Shown: positions 38,501 to 50,500 of the stretch, piece by piece
Position numbering within the stretch: position 1 is the stretch's first letter
How the letters are laid out: each line of letters opens with the position of its first letter
NCBI GenBank assembly: GCA_021234535.1
Contig: CM037846.1
Span: forward strand, 19,485,814 to 19,549,813
Direction of reading: 5' to 3'
DNA: 64,000 bases
Source of the DNA: Stichopus chloronotus
Taxonomy: Eukaryota; Echinodermata; Holothuroidea; Aspidochirotida; Stichopodidae
The notes under the pieces: generated by a model
The model's database searches: none
Seen by the model: only the letters and a program-made list of their open reading frames with translations
What the model was told of the DNA's origin: nothing
Position numbers and translations under genes: made by a program

Positions 38501-41500
38501 TAATGATGCGCTATAGAGTGAATGTACACTTTGAACAGTAACCCTGTAGCCAACATTAAATGGGGGAGCAGGGTATCCCAAGATATTTTGTCCAAGATTG
38601 TAGCTTAACTTCAGAAATGATGACACCTATGTTTTAGTCAATGACTCTTCTTGTAATGCCACAAAATGCAAGTTGGCCAAACCCTCTCTACATATGGCTC
38701 TGGAACAAGTAGAGGAGAAGCACCCATTAATAACATTAATATAGTACATACTCATGCAATATGACATTAACTCTTGCTATATATTTTCTTTTCTCTTGGC
38801 AGTTATTTCACAATCCTCAGTGAACACACAAGTGTAGAGGAAGCCTGTGGCTTATATATCACTTCACGTCAAGTGGCTGGGAACTTCACAATTTTATCAA
38901 CATCTTACAATGACAGCAAGTTTCAGACAAGTTTGATATTAATTAATAACATGTAGTTTTGAAGTTCATAGCAGTGAAAGCTAAAACTATATCCACTTCA
39001 TGGACAGGAAAACAAAAACAACTGCAGTTATATAAACAGTACAAAGACAAAAGCCAGAAGTCTAAACCCACTGCCTTCTTCACAACAAAGTTGCACCGTA
39101 AAATGCAGATCCAAATTATACCAATGGTCTTACCTTGCATGTGGCCTCAAGAGAGGTGACAGGATGTGAAATGCTTGAGCAGTATCAAAGTAGTTCACTT
39201 GATTTGTGACCTTAGCTTGTTCAGCAAAAGGGGTTGTATCTTTTGCCTGCAAGGTGGGGAAGAATGCACATAATGAAAAATGTAGTGCCTTTCAACCATG
39301 GTTAAATTTAAAACGACACACAGCAATGGGTCCGAGATAACCTTAAGTGGGACAGACATGTAAATAATATGTCACCGAAGAGACGACTTCATATGCTCAG
39401 TGGCTTAATAATTATAAAAGTTAAGAGTACAACTTGCAGATTTGCTTGCTGTTTACAGGTCTCATGCACATCAAATTATTGAATACACCACTCCAGTTTG
39501 GCACCTAGCACTGACTAATAATAGCCAAACACTCTACATGGAAAACATCCAAAGACATGCCTGCCACATTATTTTTGTTCCCTAATACGCAGGCTGTAAG
39601 CAGGCTCTTATGACCTTAGTCTGGTGAAGCACTAATAGTAACAAAGTCTGCCAAGTACAGTAAAACGCTGTTTATCAGAACACGTCAGGCCCAAAAATTG
39701 TTCAGATAACAGAAACTTCGGATAAGGGTTTCATGTTTATTGTTAAGTTGCTGTCCCAGGTGTAGCATGCACTTATTAATAAAGTGAAATTAACCATTGT
39801 TATGTTGTCTCTGTGTCATTTCTTTCATTCCATAATAAAAAAAATAAACATTTGTTGAAGATTCAAATGTTTTCATGCGTTTCGTGCGTACTTCGAGAAG
39901 CACACCACTTAACAACGCTGTCTAACCGCTAGTGCTTCTATAGGGGAAACTAGTGCTAACAACGACAGTACCAGCAGGACGACTTGTCTTTTACCGTCTG
40001 AAACCTATGCTTCAAAATGGAATGCTGGCAGTAGGTTAAGTGTTTCAAAAGTTAAACAAGGATTATAAGCTTGCTAGCTTACTCATCTCCCAAGTTTGTT
40101 AAGCGTTAATTGTTAATGGGTCCATCATCTAACCTTTTAACACTCTACCTTTCAGTCTGATCGACATTTTCTTCCCCAACCACGACTTGAAATGATCTCA
40201 GCGGGTTTCCTTCTCACACACATGTAAGCAGACATGGATTGCAAATTTTACCCTGCTGGGGCAAACTACAATGAGTGGATCTTTGCCACTTTCTAAGCAA
40301 AGCATCATCATCGAATGGTGGGTACCGCATTATAAATTGAACGAGAAAGTCAAAGGACTTTGTGATTCCTTGCCAATATTCATGAAGAACAGAGTAAAAC
40401 ATGTACATTCCAATGTTAAAATTCAAACACATCATTCCAGAGTGTGTACTTAGCAGTTTTTTAATGTTTTCTGACCTCTGCTGTCCAACAGCCTAAATAC
40501 AGCAATATTGCAGAATAGGGCACTTCACAAGAGCATTTCAACCAACCAGATTTTATTCAAGAGGAATTTAAAGGCAGTGAAACTTGTTTGGTTACTTAAG
40601 GCTCTGTCACATCTCACCAGATTGCACAAATGGACAGAATACGCACGAAAAACACTCATTCAGTCACTTCCATTGGCAAAAGTTGTCACAGTTGCATCTC
40701 GGAAGATGCAAAGTAACGGAAGTTGAACGATTAAAACGAACATCAAACGGACATGAATGGATGGACAATGGACAGTGAACAAACCCCAAACAGATGTGAA
40801 CAAAATGACAACAGACAATTAACCGACAAAGAACGTGCAAAACGTAGGAGCACTGGAAAACTAACGGACACACCGAGATACAGTAGTACCAACGTAGCAA
40901 CGGAGAAGAAAAAACTAATAAACAGATACGATATATCACTAACAGACACGTGACTGATAAATACCGGGTAGAGATCATGGGCAGTGCTATAGGCAATTTT
41001 TATCCCAGGTTCAACTGGGTCCCTAAAGAAGGTCTCAAGCTTGAATCTTTCTAAATGGACCATGGTACTGGCTTTGTAGAAGGTTGTAGTAGGTGTTCAC
41101 AATGGAGGTTGCAGGATTAGAATGCATGAGGAGTGGGGGAACCTTTCCCCTGTTGTCATATGAGGTGACAGGGTGCAAGTACGCTGAATCTTCGGTCTAG
41201 GTCTGTCCCCTTTACATTTCTTTGCCTGCGTTTTTTCGTTTCTTCAGTTAAACATACCTTACCTATCCGTTCATTGTCAGTTGTATTCCTCTAGGCTTCC
41301 GTTACTTACACGTTAGTGCCCATCCAACATTCAGTATAGGTACAGTAATATACTCCTACGTTTCATCCGTTTGTTGTCCTTCACTGATCTGGTGATCACT
41401 AGAAATCACCGAAGACAGACGGATACCAACAGAGAGGTCTGGTATGACAAACGCACTAGAAAATGATAAAACGGAAGCTTAATGGATTTGGAAAGTAACA

Positions 41501-44500
41501 TATATAAGGGAGACCTTTATCCTTCAATGTCCGGGCCTAGTTTTGAGCATGCTCAAAATCTCTTGCCGTTCATACAGAACGTTCCCAGTCATGAAACAGA
41601 GTCAGTGTAGAACAGGAGACTAAACAGATACTAACATACATCAACCGAGTGCCATTTCAAGTCTTCGTTTCCTCTCCCTTATTGCAATCCAGTGAGGTGT
41701 GACGGCGCTTTAGGACTGAGTAAATATCAAAGATAAACTTGCAGATTTTTTGGCACAAAAGGGTCATTTTGGGAAAAAAAATCAAATGGTCAAAAGTTTT
41801 CTTCTAATACATATTGGTGAACATGTGGTTAAACTTACTACTGAACAATGGTGCAGAGAGTGTTCAGCATCACATAGAGGTTATTTTTGATAGAATTAGT
41901 CACTTTAGTTTGGTTCAATTGTCATTTTCTATACCAAACACTAAAGGACATTGTGATACATGATACTGACTCCATGTATGGTCTCACAAGGAGAAATAGT
42001 CTCACTACTTCCTTGTCTGGTCTACGACCACTGCATAGAGTCGACCCAGCAAGTTACAGTTCCTATCAATAGGACATTAAAAATAAATCAAGATTTTCCT
42101 GTGTCTTAAATATTTTTTTTCTGCAAAACTGCCTTAAACTGAGGCTTAAGGAAGGGGGGGGACTTATCGTTAACTTATTACTCACTTATCTGTGACAAAA
42201 ACTTGGAATAAAAGTAGCTCAAATTGTCTAAGTACACAATTCCATCATCACACTCATTGCAGTGATCCTTGTGTGACTCTCAACAAACAGTCTGGAAAGC
42301 TCCACTAAAAATATTCAATAATGTAGTTTTGTGGGGACCCATTTGTGGGGGCCCCTGGGTATGTGCCAAACTGGTCCATATTTAATTTGGTCCTGGTTCA
42401 CTCTGTATCGAGGTCTGTATCAAATGCAAGTTGGAGAGTTTTTAGATGTCCCCATCTGACCCCTCTGGCAGAATCTCTGACTACAAGATAAAGTGGTGAA
42501 TTCATGAAGGGAATGCACACATGAAACATAATTACAATTTACCTTGTAAGCAATAGCTGCATTATTGATAAGAATATCCAATCCCCCATGTTCTTTCTTC
42601 AGATTGTCCCTCAAGGCTTCTACAGATGTTTTGTCTGAGATGTCCAGTTGATGAAAACGAGGCTTAAGTCCTTCTTTCTCCAAAGCAAGCACTGCCTTCT
42701 CACCTAGCTCTGGATTTCTGGCTGTGACATACACAACATCTTCAGGTTTAAGCTGCTTGCAAAGAGCCCTTGCACAAGCAAAACCAATGCCTTTGTTGGA
42801 ACCTGTAACCTATTGAAGAAATGGAAATTTTAACTTCTGTTGTCATTGCAGCAGACAGTCCATCCACAACCACAGAGTTCACAATACCCATTCTCTTACA
42901 TTGTTGCCTACATTGGAAAGTCTCAAAGAAGGCATGTCGCGGAACAAGAATGACAAGTGATGGCCAACTTTTTGTTGAATAACGCAAAATGATGCCTTCT
43001 ATTTTCCATTATAGCAAGGTAAGTGGACACTTTGATCTCCCATCTCTTTGGGAATGAAAGACTTTTTAGGTATTATGTACAATATTCAAAAACAAACACA
43101 ATCGAAAAGAGACTGTTATTTGCCATGTATCAAACAGTGTCTTCCAACTTTGTACCTGACTCATTTAATGCATCAATTCGATATCTTTCACACAAGATCT
43201 GCAGATGACAACATGAGCTTTTGGTAGCGCCAAAATTACAAAGCTTAACTGACACAATCGCCTCTAATCAACAATTGAGGATATAGCAATTCTACTGTAC
43301 ATTCTGTATGTACTGCATCTAGCCGACACACATAAGTCATTGGTGGGCGACTTACTGATAGGCTGTGAGGGCTATGCAAGCTTCCCTTCTTGAGATATCC
43401 ATAAGGTAGGCATCACAAACATACACAAATACATCGGTGTGGACCTTTTTTCACTTATTACCACTGGGACAGGGTCCAACTGTATCCAAGGTCACATTAC
43501 CATGGGATACCCATAGAGTGCTGCAACTAAACCATTCCAAAGTATAAGATCAGTCAGGGTTTCACATCTTGAGATATCATGTAAACAAGGTTTTCACAGT
43601 TTGACCTATGGTGACCTCAGATGAACTTTGACCTCCATCAAAAACAATAGGGATCATTTAATCAGTAAGGCCAACCTACACACAAAGTATGAGATCAGTC
43701 AAGGTTATCCTTCTTGTGATCTCGTGTAAACAAGGTTTTCAGTTTGACCTCTGTGACCTCAAATGACCTTTGACCTTCACCAAAAACAATACGAATCATC
43801 AATTCAGTATGAACAACCAACACACCATGTATGAGATTAGCCACGGTTACCCATTCTAAGATATGGTATAAACAACGTTTTCACAGTTTGACCTCCAGTG
43901 ACCTCAAATGATCTTTGACCTCCACCAAAAACAAAAGAGTCACCTACTCAGTATGACCAACTGACAAATTAAGTATGAGACCAGTCAAGACTATCCTTCT
44001 TGAGATATCAAGTAAACAAGGTTTTCACAGTTTGACCTACAGTACTGTATGATGACCTTAAATGAACTTTAACCTTCACCAAAAACAATAGGGATCATGT
44101 ATTCAGTATGATCAACCCACACACAAAGTATGAGATGAGTCAAGGTTTCCCTTCTTGAGATGTCCCGTAAACAAGGTTTTCACAGTTTGACCTATGGTGA
44201 CCCTAAATGACCTTTGACTTCCAACAAAAACAATAGGGACCATTTATTCAGTATGATCAACCCACACACAAAGTATGAGATCAGTCAAGGTTTCCCTTCT
44301 TGAAATGTCCTGTAAACAAGGTTTTCACAGTTTGACCTATGGTTATCTTAAATGACTTTTGACCAAAAACAAAAACAATAAGGATCATCTACTCAGTATT
44401 AACAACTAACACACCTAGTATGGTGTTACCCAAGGTTACCCATCTTGAGATATCATGTAAACAAGGTTTTCACAGTTTGACCTCTGATGACCTCAAATGG

Positions 44501-47500
44501 CCTTTGACCTTCACCAAAAACAATAGGGATCATCTACCCAGTATCATGTAAACAAGCCAAGCGTCACTCAAGCATATACACACATGCACATGCATACACA
44601 TGTTATTTGGGGATTTTGACTGCTTTCTCCTCTATTTGCAGGGTCACCAACTAGTTGGAGTTACTAAAGCTGTATAAGATACAGACTACAGAGGACTTTA
44701 TTTCATTAGTGAACATCATTTAGTTTCATCAGTGAGTGTTAAGAGTTTCAACTATAGCATACTTGGAGCAGATATAGCATATTTGGAGGAGTAGGGATGA
44801 GTGAACTTCATACATCATCCTCTGCAAGGTCTATTCAGGGTTCTCCAGCAAACTCTATAAAAGGCAATGAATTAAGATAAAGTAGAACTTTGTTAGATGT
44901 TTTCAGCAGCATCGCTAGACTTCTCATTTCCTGGGGGGGAGTTTACTGGGAGCACATTGATTGTGCCAGGAAACACCACCAGTCACTGCTCTACCAGAAG
45001 ACGACACAACAACAAGAGCCCAAGGGCACTGTGGTTCCTTGCACAGATGGAGAGCATATAATGTAAATTATGAAGTAAAAGGGAGCATATTGCATTATTT
45101 TGTACAATAGCCCATATGGTCCATTTCTGACCATGAACTCTCACTTTTGTAACATAAAATCTGTAGAGAGAGTAACACATTTCATGCTTTTATAAAATGG
45201 CCCATTTCAGACATTGGACCCCAAACATGACAAACATGCACCCACATGGAACCACTTCCATAGCACTAATTTGACCAACCATCAACAATGTTACATACAA
45301 TCTGTAAGAGAGGAAGGATTTTGCATGATTTCACAACAGCCTATGGGCACAATGGTTACTTGTACTTGAAATACACATACTGTAAAATGATATGCCTGAG
45401 TTCATAAATATCAAGAAAGCCATTTCAATTAATGCAATGAATTGAAGATATTGATTTAGAACTGCAATATACAGCAATATCCCATTCATTTTAAAAAAAC
45501 ACAAACAGCTGTGAATCTCTGCAAATTGCAATAAGGCTTATCACATCTATGCCCCTTTAAAGTCCACTAAACTGACAGCATGTCCTGGAGGGAACTCCCG
45601 GGGTCTAGACTAAACTGGTAAGAACACCAACTGATTTATTATTGTGTCCAGCCCCCTTCACTAATTGAAAATACACTAACATGAATGAATACATTAGCAC
45701 TCAAGCACGAGGAGGTAAACTGATCCAGCCAAAACTTGTCTGGTGTAACCACCTACAGTACTGCAAACAGCACTGCAAACAGCACTGCTGCTTCTTCATT
45801 TGATCAAGAAACTGCTAACTCAAGCAGTACTTCCATGATGCACTGGAGGGTAACTGATGGAACATACGAGCATCCATAGCATAACAAGGTTTTCAGACTT
45901 TTGCCCCCAGTTCCCCCCAGATGACCTTTGGCCTCCACCAAGAACAACAGGGCACACCTTCTCACTATGGCAAACCTACATACCAAGTTTGACTTTCATC
46001 TGACTTTCCCCCTATTGAGTTGAAGCGTACCCAAGCAAACAGACTTTTGACCCCAGTTCCCCTAAATGACCTTTGACCTCCACCAAAAATGATAGGGCAC
46101 ACCTTCTCAATATGGCTAACCTACATACCAAGTTTGACTTTCATCTGACTTTCCCCTATTGAGTTAGAGCGTACCTAGGCAAAACTGACTTTTGCCCCCA
46201 GTTCCCCCAGATGACCTTTGACCTCCACCAAAAACAATAGGGCAGACCTTCTCAATATGGCAAACCTACACACCAAGTTTGACTTTCATCTGACTTTCCC
46301 CTACTGAGTTAGAGCACACCTAAGCAAGTGTCACAGATGCACACACACACATGCACACACACACGCCAACCTGACTGCATAGGTTCTTTTGCTGACGCAA
46401 GGAACCAAAAAGAGGGTGGCCTTTTAAGAGTGGAGTCCAGGGGCCTGCCTTATGGCCCCTGTAAGGATCCCCCTGGGTTTTATGGTATTAGTGATGTATT
46501 AAAGTTATCATTTACAGTAAAGGTAAAACAGGTAAAAGTACAGTAAAGGATTATTGTCTGTTATTGACACAGGTCTAAAACCAAAGCTGGTTAACTTGCA
46601 AGTCCAGGGGCAAAGTCCCTGTGGGCTCAAGGGGGCAAAGCCACCTGCAGCTCCTAGATATTACGGTATTTGTGACGAATTTACGTCATCATTTGGAGAG
46701 TAATTCTATTGATCACAAACAGGTTTAAAATTAAAAGTGGAAGTTGAACAACTTTTGAATTTACTGACTACAGAACAGTACTGTAGATCTACATTTTTTG
46801 AAAATCCCAAATCTCATACTGTACACCCCAACCCCCCTCCCCCCTTCTTGGCGATGCTACTTGATTGGCACCACAACTTTCCTGTGACTCTGCAGTGCAA
46901 TGTATAAGCTACTGCATGCACTGCGTCAGAGCTACTACCCGGCTGTAGCAGCAGCAGTTTGAACTGTTCAATATACATACATGTGTGACAAGATTGAGTA
47001 TGATGCAGATTATCCGTTTCAGCCGAAAAAAACAGAGAAACAGAGCTACAGAAATTATTCTAATTAAAACCACTTGCCCTGACTAAAAGCATAGGAAATT
47101 CTTAATCTCAATAAGTCAATTTTTTCAAGTCAAATCTCAAGTCATTTTTCAAGAAGTCAAGTCAAATGCAGCAAGTCGCATTAAGTCACAAGTCATTTCC
47201 TTTCAAGTCAAGTTACAAGTCAAAAAATGGTGACTTGACTGTTCAAGTCAAGTCAGTGTGTGAGTCAACAACTCGGTCTTACACAACTGGAACTGTCTAC
47301 ACGTATTCAAGTAATGCTCTGTCAGTTGTAACTTACTAATTAGAGTAATGGCGTAACAAGCGAGGGGCAAGGGGGATCGGGATGTATTATGTAAATATAT
47401 CTTCAAACACTTTTCAGCCGAATTCCCCAACGTGGGTTAGGGATAGGACTGTTAAGTGATTGTTACGCGAACCATGTGGGTTCGAACCTCTTCTTATCCC

Positions 47501-50500
47501 TTTTCTTTGCAAGTTTAACTGCTCTCATTTTTCTCCACAGGTTTCTCACAGGATGTCCACAATTTTGTGAGACAAGGAGGTAAAAATCCTTAAAAAAAAT
47601 CCTTAAAAAAGTAGACACACACCTTATTGGTCACTATTTTAGTTGTCTGATACCTGAGCAGTGGCGGTATAACGATATTACTGGTATTAGTCAGTATTCT
47701 CACAATACCCATAACGTCAATATGTGTTTTCAACAATATCAATAGAAGTCCATACATAGAAGAAGTATCTAAAATATCGATATTATACTACATAGTAACA
47801 TAGTAGCACACCGGGTCAACTGTTGATATCGACAGTAGAAGTGACTAAGTATTGACTACATGACACAGACTGACAACCCTCCGTCTCATGTTGCAAGGAC
47901 GCTTACATTCACCTCGTGTCTCTGACATCCATAACAAAAGCGGCCCTAATAGCAGTCGCTACACACATGTATACATGCACTTTGATCGCTACACACGTGT
48001 ATACTGTACATGCACTTTGACCATGCAGAAGCAGTTGTCGACGTTAAGTACAGGGGTCAGTGTCATGTACAAACACAGTGTACAGGGTTCAAAGCAGCAA
48101 GTTCAGACAGCACGGAGTACGAATGTTAGCGACACACGTGTCACATGGCCATTTGCGTGGGACAACAATCACAATTTGTCATCCCTATGGAAGTTTCAGT
48201 TTCTGTAACAACGACGTCACGATGTACAAAAGATAGAACCAAGTAAAAATGCTGGATCACTGCATTTTAACCAGAAAGCCAAAAGGCTTTGTGATTCCTT
48301 GCTACATGGTTCTATTACAACAAACATGAATTATTCAAGTATAAGATCAACTGCAGTTACTTTTCTTGATACACCACAACCATTTAACCCAAAATGACCT
48401 TTATTTTGGTGACTTAAAATTACCGCAACATTTGAAGTCCACCAAAAGCAATAGGGATCACCCACCCAGGCCATACAACCCACACATCAAGTACAATATG
48501 AGTATGACACCAGTCAACATTATCTCTGAGCTCCAAGAAACACACAGTAATCAATGCTGCTTCTAGTCTTGCCTGTTGTTAGTTGAATCAAATAACTCAA
48601 CCTTACCTCAGCTGAACTCAGCTTGTCTGCCATATTTACCTCAAAATTCTTCATAAAGGACCAGAATGTTCTTGGGTCTCCATCGTATGGTGGAATTTCT
48701 GCCTTAGGTGATTCCAACGCTAATTTGAAACTCAATTTCCTCCTTCAACTTTTTCAATGCTTCCTCCCTCTCCTCAGTTTAATGCTTTTGGCATTCCAAC
48801 TCCAGTTTTCTGCTTGCTCAAATGCTTCATCAGACAACAACCCAGCCAGATCAGCATGAACCTCTTCCATTGCGTCAAAGTGGCGCTCTGCCTTTTGCAA
48901 ATTTTCCTTTATCGACTCTGCGATAATTTCTTCCTTGTTACAAGTAGCTTTTAACACACTCAAAGTCCTCTTAAGTTGACCCTAAGTTATGATTCCTCCT
49001 CAATATTTTTGCTTCCCCCATCCTTTCCGACATTGTGAAATATGATTGAAAGCACTCCAATTTGATTGTTAAGAAACCTTGTTCTGCTACCAGCTGTTCC
49101 TCTGGATATTGATATTATCCAAATAAATGACAGAACAGATGGTATTTTATTTTCCTCATTTTTTTATAAACCCATTAACATTCCATCTATCTGACCCCAT
49201 GACCCCCCATACCAAGACTATCTCTCTGGACAACTTATCCAGGCCCTTCACACTAGAAGTTACTCCCTAAGTTACAAATGCAGTACTGTAGGGAGCAATC
49301 CCATTGAGTTAACTGTGTGCGACAGAATCAAAACTGAAATTGCACAATGTAGACCCATATGAATTTGTACGGTAGTTTATAATAACCACAATAATGGTGT
49401 TTAGGCTATTATTATTGTTTTGTAGTGAAAAATTATCCCTTCCTCTCTATTGATAAGCATTAAATTTCACTGGGTCGTGAACCTGTTAATAACAGACAAC
49501 CTTATCAAGTTTAAAACAAATCTGACCCACAGATAAGGAACTATGGCAGTTTTAACATTTTTTATGTTTTACCCCATAACCTCATTAATATGCAAGATTT
49601 GGACACCAAAAACAATAGTGATCATCTACTCAATATGGGCAACCTACATACCAAAAATGAAATTACTCAGAGTTACCCTTCCTAAGATAGAGTGTTTACG
49701 AGCAACCGTCACACACACACACACCCATACATACACACACACATACATACATACACACACACGACATCAGGACTGCATAGATTCCCCTGCCTACGGCAAG
49801 GAATCAAAAACAGGTGTGGAGTAAAATTGTCATTTTTTTCTTTTACAGCATGGTGAAATTGTTCGTATCAATAAAATATCGGCCGATATTTTAGATATGT
49901 AGGGATATTTTTGAGGCAGGCTAAAGCTTGTTGATGAATACTAACAGGCAAGCTTTACTGAGGCAAACAACGAGTTCGGAAAAACCCCTTGTTTACAGGT
50001 TTGCATAGATTGTATAGTAGTGTAAGGGCCAAGTTGTCTCACTCAGGAATCAATGGCTTTCAATTCGTTCAGGCATAGTTTCAGATTAGTGGGGGATAAT
50101 TAACCTGCAATTTTCTGAAAATGTTAGCTTGTACAGTGATGTGAAATATTTTTTCGATGTCAAAGACAAGGGGATGACTAGTTCATTAAAATTTCTTCAT
50201 TTTTACGTCCAATACGAAGAAAATCTGGAGCAAGGCATCAGCATGTATGTCTTGCCTAGCTGTGCACAGCACAGGTTTTGTGAGAAATTTGTGACTTTAG
50301 TGATTAGTTTGTAATACGGCCTCAGTCCTTTTCTTTTATGATTGCTACTCAGATTGAGACACTTTTCTATCAAACACGTGATTTGAAGAAAAAATAGCCA
50401 GTTTTAGGTCCACCTACTCTATTTTGCGTGATCGAGAAAAAAACCGAAGTACACTTTACCACGGAAACAGAATTTACCAATTTTGGAGAAGTTTCTTAAG

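Larger units (their letters stand above)
45880..46412. repeat. 145-bp family, array C (three ~147-bp units)
   Basis: Three well-matched units with 'gatgacctttgacctccaccaaaaacaatagggca.accttctcaatatggc' and 'catctgactttcccctattgagttagagcgtacc', a subfamily distinct from arrays A and B. Ends in a CA microsatellite and GCAAGGAACCAAAAAGA (46398-46414), matching the family's right end. Confidence 0.9.

Noticed and set aside
39656..39735. pogo/Tigger-like terminal repeat
   Set aside because: Only one end resembles the family and no partner end or transposase was found.
40664..41063. Minus-strand ORFs of 106-110 residues
   Set aside because: Hydrophobic but without family motifs; opposite frames are equally open.
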